The notes below the pieces were generated by a model that worked only from the letters and a program-made list of their open reading frames with translations, was not told the origin of the DNA and made no database searches. The position numbers were made by a program, and so were the translations under genes. Positions 1 to 5,686 of a stretch of DNA of 7,068 nucleotides are shown here, piece by piece. The stretch lies in the NCBI GenBank assembly GCA_003447895.1, contig DLYC01000201.1, positions 1-7,068 on the forward strand. The letters run 5' to 3'. Positions within the stretch are counted from its first letter, which is position 1, and each line of letters opens with the position of its first letter. The stretch is from Lachnospiraceae bacterium (lineage in GTDB: Bacteria > Bacillota > Clostridia > Lachnospirales > Lachnospiraceae).

Positions 1-171
1 GACCGCTATGAGGCCGGCCTTCTGCTGGATGCCTGCAACAGAGCAAAGACTCTGTACTTCGAGCACAGAGAGAACTGGGATGCAATGGTAGAGCGCGATA
101 TGAACAAGGATGTCTCCTGGGAGAATTCCGCGAAGCAGTATCGTGAGCTGTATGTGCAGATGACACAGTAA
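1..171 (+). CDS. glgA: Glycogen synthase, C-terminal fragment (gene starts left of the window)
   Basis: The open frame enters at base 1 and ends at a TAA at 169-171, giving 56 visible residues. The end of the fragment carries the pattern D-V-S-W-E-N-S-A-K-Q-Y-R-E-L-Y (residues 37-51 of the fragment). This matches the C-terminus typical of bacterial GT5 starch/glycogen synthases, where a short amphipathic helix with W-x(2)-SA-x(2)-Y-x(2)-L-Y closes the protein. The family transfers glucose from ADP-glucose to the non-reducing end of a growing alpha-1,4-glucan in the cytoplasm. The catalytic residues, the N-terminal Rossmann domain and the start codon are outside the window, so only the family is supported, not activity. 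Two hairpins follow the stop codon and suggest that this gene ends its transcription unit. Another GT5-like glucan synthase cannot be excluded from so short a piece. Confidence 0.85.
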   Translation, partial: DRYEAGLLLDACNRAKTLYFEHRENWDAMVERDMNKDVSWENSAKQYRELYVQMTQ

Positions 172-177
172 TATCCC

Positions 178-199
178 AAAGACCCGCTCTGCGGGCTTT
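178..199 (+). terminator. Short hairpin after glgA, weak intrinsic terminator
   Basis: AAAG-a-CCCGC, a TCT loop and GCGGG-CTTT form a 9-bp stem with one bulged A, beginning 7 bases after the glgA stop codon. The T-run after it is poor (CTTTA), so it probably acts together with the next hairpin rather than alone. Confidence 0.5.
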
Positions 200-213
200 A
201 ACCAAAAGACTGT

Positions 214-267
214 TTGCCGCCTGTTGTGATCACGGTTTTACTCGTGACCGCACGGGCGGCAGTTTTT
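214..267 (+). terminator. Second hairpin with T-run between glgA and the GtrII-like gene
   Basis: TTGCCGCCTGT (214-224) pairs with ACGGGCGGCAG (252-262), allowing two G-T wobbles. TTTTT follows directly at 263-267. The 27-nt loop can partly pair again (CGGT 233-236 with ACCG 247-250). The GC-rich stem next to a T-run fits a rho-independent terminator for glgA read-through. The loop is long for a classical terminator, so an attenuator-like role in front of the next gene is also possible. Confidence 0.55.
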
Positions 268-309
268 GACAGAATCAAAATAATTACACATAAAGGGGGA
301 TCATTCGGA

Positions 310-1899
310 ATGTCCATGAAACCTGTTTTACAAGCAAAAGACAGACTGGGAAGAGAAAAATGGTTTCTTGTTCTCTACACCTGCGCGGGACTTCTTGTCT
401 ATCACATGCTGATCTCCAAAGGTCTCTTCAATCATTATGACGGCTTATGGCACCCGGCGCGCTACTATGGCGGAGACTGGGAAGTGTCCATCGGGAGATG
501 GTTCTGGCCTTTGATCGACAAACTTCGTTTCGGGCTTTCGGCGGCGCCTATGAATACGTTTCTTTCCCTGATCCTGACGGGCCTTGGACATGTTCTTTTG
601 TTCGATCTGTTTGAGATAAAGAAGGATGCCGCAAAGCTCCTGATCTCTCTCCTTTGGATCGGGTCCACAGTTTTTAGTGTGGCGCTGTCTTATGTCTACA
701 TGTCAGTGACCTTCGCCGCCGCCTATCTCTTTGCCGTGGCGGCCGCGTATGTGCTGATCCGATGGAAAAACGTGGCAGGAATTTTGGTCTCCGCATGCTT
801 ATTTGCGCTTTCGATGGGATGCTATCAGGGATATATCGGTGTTACCTGCCTGATCCTGTGCGCGTATTTCATCGTTCTTAGCGGCAGGACAGCGAAAATG
901 GCCGAGATCCTCAAATACTGTATCAGAGTTTTGGGAATGATCCTGTGCGGCGGGATTTTGTACCTGATCGGGACGAAGATCAGCGTCCGCCTATGGAAGA
1001 TCTCGCTGGATGAGTACAGAGGCGCGGCGTCGGTCACGCCCATCGGCATCCTTCGCAACATTCCGCACGGCGTAAAGTTCTGCTATACGGAGTTCTATAA
1101 ATTCTTTGCGACGTCATCAAGACACAACAACTATTTCAAGGAAAATCATTGCATAGTCCTTCTGTTTGCGGTATTGATCCTCATCATGGCAGTCTGTTTC
1201 TTTCAGGTTTTCAAAAAGAGCATACCGCACGCGCTTCTGATGATCCTGGGCGCAGCCCTTCTTCCTTTGGCGGCCAATTTTGTTCTTCTGATCGCGATCG
1301 AGTCGAGATACATCGCGATCCAGGCGAGCTCCGGTATGGCGATGATGCCCGGTGTCCTTGTGTGTATGACCCTGGCTTCCATGACCGATCCGGCTCCCAA
1401 AACCAAGAGCGGAAAGCCGGTGTTCTTCCGCGCAGAGCTTCTCGCAGTCGCTGTTTTGACAGTGGCTCTTGCCTGGGCACAGATCTGCTCCGTGACCAAT
1501 GACCAGATGGCGATGCAGGAAGGAAGGACCAGTGTGACGACAATTGCCAATATGATCGCGGAAGATCTCAAGGAGGAAGGCCTGATCACGGCTGAGGAGA
1601 AGGTCTGTATCTTCGGGCTTCCGGCAATGAATAAGCTTTTCTACAAATATCAGTCCTGGGAGGAGGCGAACGGCTACGCCAAGTTTGGCGCGTGGTCGAC
1701 GGCAACAGGATGTGATTTTTATTCGTGGAGAAGTACTTACCGGTACTTATGCGGCCTCAGCCTCAATTTCTGCAGCCTGGGGGACTATAATCAATTAAAG
1801 AAAACGAAAGAATTGAAAAAGATGCCCACCTATCCCGAGCAGGGAAGTATACGAAAGATCGGGGAGTTTATAGTCGTCAAGGTATCGGATAAATACTAA
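310..1899 (+). CDS. GtrII-like membrane glucosyltransferase
   Basis: This 529-residue polytopic membrane protein resembles the GtrII-type glucosyltransferase domain family (GT-C fold). Members are thought to transfer glucose from a lipid-linked donor to a surface glycan on the outer face of the membrane; the acceptor here is unknown. The best cue is the stretch after the first membrane segment: residues 41-64 contain N-H-Y-D-G-L-W, Y-Y-G-G-D-W-E and I-G-R-W. Acidic residues in this loop (D44, D56) are the likely catalytic candidates by analogy with GT-C enzymes. About ten or eleven hydrophobic segments are visible, near residues 17-37, 85-101, 108-128, 134-151, 155-172, 174-191, 205-225, 281-300, 307-330, 342-356 and 374-393. 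A soluble tail of about 135 residues follows. The ATG at 310 was chosen because AAAGGGGGA at 292-300 lies 9 bases upstream; a TTG at 214 in the same frame lies inside the preceding hairpin. The gene is flanked by terminators, so it appears monocistronic, with no gtrA- or gtrB-like neighbour in the window. The family call rests on pattern recognition. Confidence 0.78.
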   Translation: MSMKPVLQAKDRLGREKWFLVLYTCAGLLVYHMLISKGLFNHYDGLWHPARYYGGDWEVSIGRWFWPLIDKLRFGLSAAPMNTFLSLILTGLGHVLLFDLFEIKKDAAKLLISLLWIGSTVFSVALSYVYMSVTFAAAYLFAVAAAYVLIRWKNVAGILVSACLFALSMGCYQGYIGVTCLILCAYFIVLSGRTAKMAEILKYCIRVLGMILCGGILYLIGTKISVRLWKISLDEYRGAASVTPIGILRNIPHGVKFCYTEFYKFFATSSRHNNYFKENHCIVLLFAVLILIMAVCFFQVFKKSIPHALLMILGAALLPLAANFVLLIAIESRYIAIQASSGMAMMPGVLVCMTLASMTDPAPKTKSGKPVFFRAELLAVAVLTVALAWAQICSVTNDQMAMQEGRTSVTTIANMIAEDLKEEGLITAEEKVCIFGLPAMNKLFYKYQSWEEANGYAKFGAWSTATGCDFYSWRSTYRYLCGLSLNFCSLGDYNQLKKTKELKKMPTYPEQGSIRKIGEFIVVKVSDKY

Positions 1900-1914
1900 G
1901 AAAGTTCTTCAGAA

Positions 1915-1946
1915 AGAAAAAGCACCGCATCAGCGGTGCTTTTTTT
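1915..1946. terminator. Bidirectional intrinsic terminator between convergent genes
   Basis: AGCACCGC, loop ATCA and GCGGTGCT form a perfect 8-bp stem (1921-1928 with 1933-1940). A T-run follows on the + strand (1940-1946), and an A-rich tract precedes it (GAAAGAAAA, 1912-1920), which reads as a T-rich tail on the - strand. It lies 21 bases after the GtrII-like stop and 22 bases past the murT stop, so it can end both transcripts. Confidence 0.92.
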
Positions 1947-1962
1947 CGGAAAAACTGCGGGA

Positions 1963-3342
1963 TCACTCCCAGAAGTCCCTGCTTCCTGTCTTGGGACTTA
2001 AGGCCGCGCGAAGCTCCATCATGGCCGTGTAGTTGGGAAGAAGGAAAGTCGTACAGGTCTCCTTCTCGAGTTTCTCCACGAGCTTGTCATACTCCGTCAC
2101 AAGTTCCATCCGGCTCTCGTCGGCGCCGGCTCTCTTTAAGCGGTCAAAGAGCGCCTCTTTCTTGTCGCCGCAGACGTACAGCTTCTGCAGGTAAGGGTCT
2201 GTGCAGAGCTTTTCGTAATCGGTATTTTCGATCCAGGAGATGTCATGTCCGTCCCCCGTCCGGTTGTTGAGGCACAGGACGGCGTTGAATTTGTCCTTGA
2301 AGCTGGTCACATAAGTGAACGCCTGGTTACAGCCCGCGGGGTTCTTGACGAGGATCATCTGAAGGATATTTTCACCGAGGGAGAAGGTCTCCATTCGGCC
2401 GAAGGCGGATCTCACATTTGCCAGGCCCTGAACGGCTTCCGGGACGGGAAGTCCCATCGCCTTGATGGCGCCGATGCAGGCCGCCGCGTTGTAGACGTTG
2501 TAGACTGCGGGAAGGGACACATAGACTTCCTGTGACACTCCATCTGTACTGAGCTGAAACGTGCTGCCGTTTGTGTCCATTCTGCCGATGGAAGTCACGG
2601 CGACATCCGGCTTTTCACGTCTATAACCGCATTTAGGGCAGCGGAAACCGCCCAGATGCGCATAGATGTGGTAATCATATTCATAGTCGCCGCCGCATTT
2701 GGGACATTTTCCGGCATCGAAGAGATCCACCTTGCCCTGTTCGCCGACGCTCTCCTCGAGCCCGAACCGGATCACTTTGTTGGGAACGCCAAGTCCGAGG
2801 GAAGAAGACTGCGTATCGTCAGCGTTGAGCACCAAAACAGACTCGGGGCTGCGTTTAATGCCCTTTCGGATCTCCCTGAGCGTGTTCTCAACACCGCCAA
2901 AGCGGTCAGCCTGGTCTGTAAAAAGGTTTGTGACAACGATGGCCCTGGGGCGGATGAGGGGAACGACCTGCTTGAGGGCCGCCTCATCGACTTCCAGCAC
3001 CGCATAGTGATTCCTGGGTTTTCCCAGCCAGTTGGTGTCGCAGAGAAGATCTGAGGTGATGCCGTGAAGAAGGTTGGCCCCGGATTTGTCGCGGTGGCAG
3101 TCATGTCCGGCTTCGGTAAGGACATGCTCGATCATATTGCAGGTGGTGGTCTTTCCGTTGGTTCCTGTCACTACTACGATCTCCATGTCCCCGGCGGGAA
3201 CAGAGAGGATATTTTTGGAGATCTTCATTGCGACAGTTCCCGGAAGAGCTGTTCCGCCGCGTCCGGTTTTCCTCAGGACTGCCCTGATGAGTTTGCAGGA
3301 CGCGACAGAGAGTATGGTTTGTATCTTATTAGGTTTTTTCAT
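1963..3342 (-). CDS. murT: Lipid II isoglutaminyl synthase (glutamine-hydrolysing), Mur-ligase subunit MurT
   Basis: MurT, with the amidotransferase GatD, converts the D-glutamate of lipid II to D-isoglutamine on the inner face of the membrane. MurT activates the glutamate with ATP and GatD supplies ammonia. The 459-residue product shows the family layout. The Mur-ligase P-loop T-G-T-N-G-K-T-T is at 59-66, E-V-D-E at 117-120 and N-A-D-D at 173-176. A zinc ribbon C-x2-C-x18-C-x2-C uses C213, C216, C235 and C238. The ligase core Y-N-V-Y-N-A-A-A is at 281-288 and K-N-P-A-G at 333-337. In the C-terminal DUF1727 region, D-G-H-D-I-S-W (364-370) places D367 at the position of S. aureus MurT Asp349, which completes the GatD catalytic triad. 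The ATG at 3342 was chosen because GGTGAT lies 4 bases upstream; a TTG 45 bases further upstream in frame has no ribosome binding site. The gene ends at a TGA (1965-1963). gatD, normally adjacent, is on neither side. Confidence 0.93.
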   Translation of the reverse strand: MKKPNKIQTILSVASCKLIRAVLRKTGRGGTALPGTVAMKISKNILSVPAGDMEIVVVTGTNGKTTTCNMIEHVLTEAGHDCHRDKSGANLLHGITSDLLCDTNWLGKPRNHYAVLEVDEAALKQVVPLIRPRAIVVTNLFTDQADRFGGVENTLREIRKGIKRSPESVLVLNADDTQSSSLGLGVPNKVIRFGLEESVGEQGKVDLFDAGKCPKCGGDYEYDYHIYAHLGGFRCPKCGYRREKPDVAVTSIGRMDTNGSTFQLSTDGVSQEVYVSLPAVYNVYNAAACIGAIKAMGLPVPEAVQGLANVRSAFGRMETFSLGENILQMILVKNPAGCNQAFTYVTSFKDKFNAVLCLNNRTGDGHDISWIENTDYEKLCTDPYLQKLYVCGDKKEALFDRLKRAGADESRMELVTEYDKLVEKLEKETCTTFLLPNYTAMMELRAALSPKTGSRDFWE

Positions 3343-3435
3343 TTCAATCACCGTTTTATCACTGCCTTTTCGAGGCAGGGCGAACAATTAAGTCTCGGTC
3401 CGGCGCCGCGAACCGGATCTTCCGTTTTCGGGCGC
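3343..3435 (-). other. Structured 5' leader of murT
   Basis: If transcription starts about 7 bases past the -10 box described below, the murT mRNA has a leader of roughly 93 nt. It contains a perfect 6-bp stem (CTGCCT 3362-3367 with AGGCAG 3373-3378, 5-nt loop) about 10 bases before the ribosome binding site. A GC-rich stretch at 3396-3424 follows, with overlapping alternative pairings: TCCGG 3399-3403 with CCGGA 3413-3417, or CGGA 3414-3417 with TCCG 3421-3424. It matches no riboswitch class that I recognise. Whether it regulates or is only structured spacer cannot be told from sequence. Confidence 0.35.
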
Positions 3436-3441
3436 TGAATG

Positions 3442-3450
3442 ATTATAGCA
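3442..3450 (-). promoter_or_regulatory. Extended -10 promoter for murT
   Basis: Read on the minus strand, 3450 to 3442 is TGC-TATAAT: a perfect -10 hexamer preceded by the TGn extension. No good -35 hexamer is found at 16-18 bp (GTGCTA at best), which is usual for extended -10 promoters. It points toward murT, about 100 bases from its start codon. Confidence 0.65.
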
Positions 3451-3511
3451 GCTATTGTGCATTTTAGCACTAGTTGAGAGAGTTTGGAACGGGATATTTT
3501 TCGGAAATGAC

Positions 3512-3540
3512 TATATCAGCGGAGCCGTCCGCGGGTTATA
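3512..3540. other. Imperfect hairpin between the two divergent promoters
   Basis: GCGGA (3519-3523) and TCCGC (3528-3532) form a 5-bp stem around GCCG, with outer TATA/TATA pairing (3512-3515 with 3537-3540) across mismatches. It lies upstream of both predicted start sites, so it should not be in either leader RNA. It could be a protein-binding palindrome or chance. The rest of 3451-3579 is AT-rich and shows no credible coding frame. Confidence 0.25.
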
Positions 3541-3579
3541 CTCTTATGACACCAATAAGAATATAAACAATTGATAAAG

Positions 3580-3597
3580 TTCATGTTAAAACATGAA
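3580..3597. promoter_or_regulatory. 8+8 inverted repeat over the dxs -35 box, candidate operator
   Basis: TTCATGTT-AA-AACATGAA has perfect 8-bp arms with a 2-bp spacer and overlaps five of the six bases of the predicted -35 hexamer (3593-3598). Its size, symmetry and position fit a repressor operator for a dimeric DNA-binding protein. It does not match the operator consensus of LexA, Rex, CIRCE/HrcA or BlaI as I know them, so no regulator is assigned. Confidence 0.5.
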
Positions 3598-3621
3598 AAA
3601 AGCGGTCAAAAATAGTATAAT
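3593..3621 (+). promoter_or_regulatory. Sigma70/SigA-type promoter for dxs
   Basis: The -10 box TATAAT (3616-3621) is perfect. At 17-bp spacing the -35 hexamer is ATGAAA (3593-3598), matching TTGACA at 4 of 6 positions. Transcription would start near 3628, giving a leader of about 95 nt before the dxs ATG. A 5-bp stem (TGTGC 3643-3647 with GCACA 3666-3670) is the only structure noted in that leader. Confidence 0.65.
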
Positions 3622-3707
3622 TATATGACTATGCGAAACTCCTGTGCAGAGCTCCTGACCGCAGCGCACACTGCATAACTGACTACAATTGAAATACATA
3701 GGATCTG

Positions 3708-3714
3708 AAAGGAG
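3708..3714 (+). promoter_or_regulatory. Ribosome binding site that fixes the dxs start
   Basis: AAAGGAG lies 8 bases before the ATG at 3723. A TTG at 3717 in the same frame is only 2 bases away, too close to be used. The ATG is therefore the better start, two codons downstream of the longest possible frame. Confidence 0.8.
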
Positions 3715-3722
3715 AATTGCCA

Positions 3723-5579
3723 ATGGCATTGCTCGATCAAATTGAAGGACCTAATGACATAAAGAAGCTGCCTCAGAGCGATCTGGACGCTCTGGCAGAG
3801 GAGATAAGGCGTTTTCTGGTCCGGAATGTCAGCATGACCGGGGGACATCTTGCCAGCAATCTGGGAGTAGTGGAACTCACAATGGCCCTGCACCTGTCGC
3901 TGGATCTTCCGAATGATAAGATCGTGTGGGATGTGGGACACCAGTCCTATACACACAAGATCCTCACAGGACGCAAGGACGGTTTCATGAAGCTCCGCCA
4001 GTACGGCGGGATCAGCGGATTTCCCAAACGGGCAGAGAGCGAATGTGATGTGTACGACTCGGGGCACAGTTCTACATCGATCAGTGTGGCCCTCGGAATG
4101 GCCCGCGCCAGGGACATGCGGGACGAGAAGCGGACGATCGTAGCTGTGATCGGAGACGGCGCTTTGACAGGGGGCGTTGCCTACGAGGCCCTCAACGATG
4201 TCTCCGGGCTGTCTTCAAACCTGATCATTGTGCTCAATGACAACAATATGTCTATTTCGCCGAACGTCGGGGGACTGTCCAGTTATCTGAGCGAGATCCG
4301 GACATCGGACGGCTATATTCAACTGAGGGACAAGATCCACGATTCGCTCTATGATGCGGTTCCGGGTGTCGTCAAAGGCATCAGCCGCGCGAAGCAGTCG
4401 ATTAAATCCCTGATGGTTCCGGGCATGTTCTTTGAGGAGATGGGAATCACTTACCTCGGGCCGATTGACGGACATAATATCAAACATATACAGAAATCCA
4501 TTGAAGTCGCAAAGCGCGTCAACAAAGCGGTTCTGATCCACGTCTGTACCAAGAAAGGAAAAGGATACCTCCCTGCGGAGAGGAAGCCTGCGCAGTTTCA
4601 CGGGACTCCGCCTTTTGTTGTCAAGACAGGACAGCCCGCGAAGGCCGCGAAAACGGAGTCTTATACAGATGTCTTTTCCACGGAAATGCTCAAGATCGCG
4701 GAGGCTGATCCGGCAATGGTCGCGATCACGGCAGCTATGGAGGACGGCGTAGGCCTGCGTTCATTCCACTTGAGCCACCCCAAGCGCTTTTTTGACGTGG
4801 GGATCGCGGAACAGCACGCGGTGTCATTCGCGGCCGGGCTTGCTTCCGGCGGGCTTAAGCCCGTCTTCGCCGTGTATTCGACGTTCCTTCAGCGCGCCTA
4901 CGATGAGATCGTAGAGGATGTATGTCTCCAGAATCTGCCGGTCGTATTTGCCGTCGACCGGGCGGGCCTTGTCGGCGCCGACGGAGAGACGCACCAGGGA
5001 ATCTTTGATCTCTCTTATTTCTCGTCAATGCCGGGGATGACTGTTATGGCTCCCAAGAACGGCCAGGAGCTTCGGGACATGCTCAGATTTGCAATGGATC
5101 TCGGAAGCCCTGCGGCGATCCGCTACCCCCGCGGCGCAGCCTACAAAGGCCTCAGTGAGTTCCGGGCGCCGATCGAGGCGGGAAAGTCGGAAATTCTGTT
5201 TGAGGAAGGCGGAGTCCTTCTGCTGGCGGTTGGAAGCATGGTCAGGACAGCCATAAAGGTCAGAGAGACCCTGAAAGAGCGGGGACTTGAGTGCTCGGTC
5301 GCCAATGCCAGATTCGTCCGGCCATTGGATACGGAATTTCTGCGGGAAGCGGCCGGGAAGTATTCCCTTGTCGTTACGATGGAAGAGAACGTACACAGCG
5401 GCGGTTTCGGAGAGCATGTTGCCGCCTGGTACGCGGAACAGGCGTTGAATGTTCCCCTCCTTCAGATCGCCATTCCGGATACTTTTGTCACACATGGGTC
5501 TCCTCAGGAACTGAGCCGCCTGACAGGCATTGACGCGGAGTCGGTCGTCTCGAAGATCCTGAAAAAGACCGGGGAATAA
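3723..5579 (+). CDS. dxs: 1-deoxy-D-xylulose-5-phosphate synthase
   Basis: DXS condenses pyruvate with glyceraldehyde-3-phosphate, losing CO2, to form DXP. This is the first and usually flux-controlling step of the MEP isoprenoid pathway, and DXP also feeds thiamine and pyridoxal synthesis. The product has 618 residues, close to the usual 620. Motifs appear in the expected order. The catalytic histidine H42 is in G-G-H-L-A-S-N-L-G, and V-W-D-V-G-H-Q is at 68-74. The thiamine-diphosphate/Mg site G-D-G-A-L-T-G-G is at 144-151, with N-D-N-N at 172-175. The second transketolase domain has catalytic E363 in G-I-A-E-Q-H-A-V, Y-S-T-F-L-Q-R-A-Y-D at 385-394, and D-R-A-G-L-V-G-A-D-G-E-T-H-Q-G at 412-426. 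A C-terminal transketolase domain follows from about 490. Nothing is truncated or missing. The gene stands alone, divergent from murT and convergent with ispC, with a promoter at 3593-3621 overlapped by an inverted repeat. The commonly seen neighbours xseB, ispA and tlyA are absent here. Confidence 0.98.
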   Translation: MALLDQIEGPNDIKKLPQSDLDALAEEIRRFLVRNVSMTGGHLASNLGVVELTMALHLSLDLPNDKIVWDVGHQSYTHKILTGRKDGFMKLRQYGGISGFPKRAESECDVYDSGHSSTSISVALGMARARDMRDEKRTIVAVIGDGALTGGVAYEALNDVSGLSSNLIIVLNDNNMSISPNVGGLSSYLSEIRTSDGYIQLRDKIHDSLYDAVPGVVKGISRAKQSIKSLMVPGMFFEEMGITYLGPIDGHNIKHIQKSIEVAKRVNKAVLIHVCTKKGKGYLPAERKPAQFHGTPPFVVKTGQPAKAAKTESYTDVFSTEMLKIAEADPAMVAITAAMEDGVGLRSFHLSHPKRFFDVGIAEQHAVSFAAGLASGGLKPVFAVYSTFLQRAYDEIVEDVCLQNLPVVFAVDRAGLVGADGETHQGIFDLSYFSSMPGMTVMAPKNGQELRDMLRFAMDLGSPAAIRYPRGAAYKGLSEFRAPIEAGKSEILFEEGGVLLLAVGSMVRTAIKVRETLKERGLECSVANARFVRPLDTEFLREAAGKYSLVVTMEENVHSGGFGEHVAAWYAEQALNVPLLQIAIPDTFVTHGSPQELSRLTGIDAESVVSKILKKTGE

Positions 5580-5600
5580 AGAACTGTATAGTTAATGTAC

Positions 5601-5650
5601 AAAAAGAGAGAGAGCTGCATCTGCTGATTTTTCAGCGATGCAGCTCCCTC
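5601..5650 (-). terminator. Long-stem terminator for ispC, possibly also stopping dxs
   Basis: GAGCTGCATC (5612-5621) pairs with GATGCAGCTC (5637-5646). Inside it, after a bulged T, GCTGA (5623-5627) pairs with TCAGC (5632-5636) around TTTT, giving a 15-bp stem with one bulge. Outer GAG/CTC pairing extends it past one mismatch. On the minus strand the hairpin is followed by CTCTCTCTTTTT, a good tail for ispC. On the + strand the tail (CCTCCTGTTTA) is weak, so dxs termination here is less certain. Confidence 0.8.
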
Positions 5651-5686
5651 CTGTTTATGGTGTAATTGCCGGATCACGCGGAATAA

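Noticed and set aside
266..294. TTGACA (266-271) with CATAAA (289-294) at 17-bp spacing as a promoter for the GtrII-like gene
   Set aside because: The -10 box would overlap the ribosome binding site at 292-300, so the transcript would start after its own Shine-Dalgarno sequence.
2656..3054. Open frame on the + strand opposite murT, considered as a possible hidden gatD or small gene
   Set aside because: It has no class I amidotransferase motif (no catalytic Cys nucleophile elbow) and is explained as the complement of the murT coding sequence.
3343..3387. Upstream TTG start adding 15 residues to MurT
   Set aside because: No ribosome binding site precedes it, the extra residues do not resemble the MurT N-terminus, and the ATG at 3342 has GGTGAT at a suitable distance.
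3464..3490. TTAGCACTA, one base off a CIRCE (HrcA) half-site, near the murT promoter
   Set aside because: The opposite half-site at the required 9-bp spacing matches only 4 of 9 positions, so this is a chance half-site.
3625..3678. Possible 15-17 codon leader peptide in the dxs leader, starting at ATG 3625 or 3631
   Set aside because: It begins at or within a few bases of the predicted transcription start, with no ribosome binding site and no run of regulatory codons.
3628..3722. Thiamine pyrophosphate riboswitch upstream of dxs, considered because DXP feeds thiamine synthesis
   Set aside because: The conserved CTGAGA-type element and the paired thi-box helices are not present in this 95-nt leader.
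5025..5495. Open frame on the - strand inside dxs
   Set aside because: It lies within the conserved dxs coding region, has no identifiable product, and shows the usual shadow pattern of a GC-rich gene.
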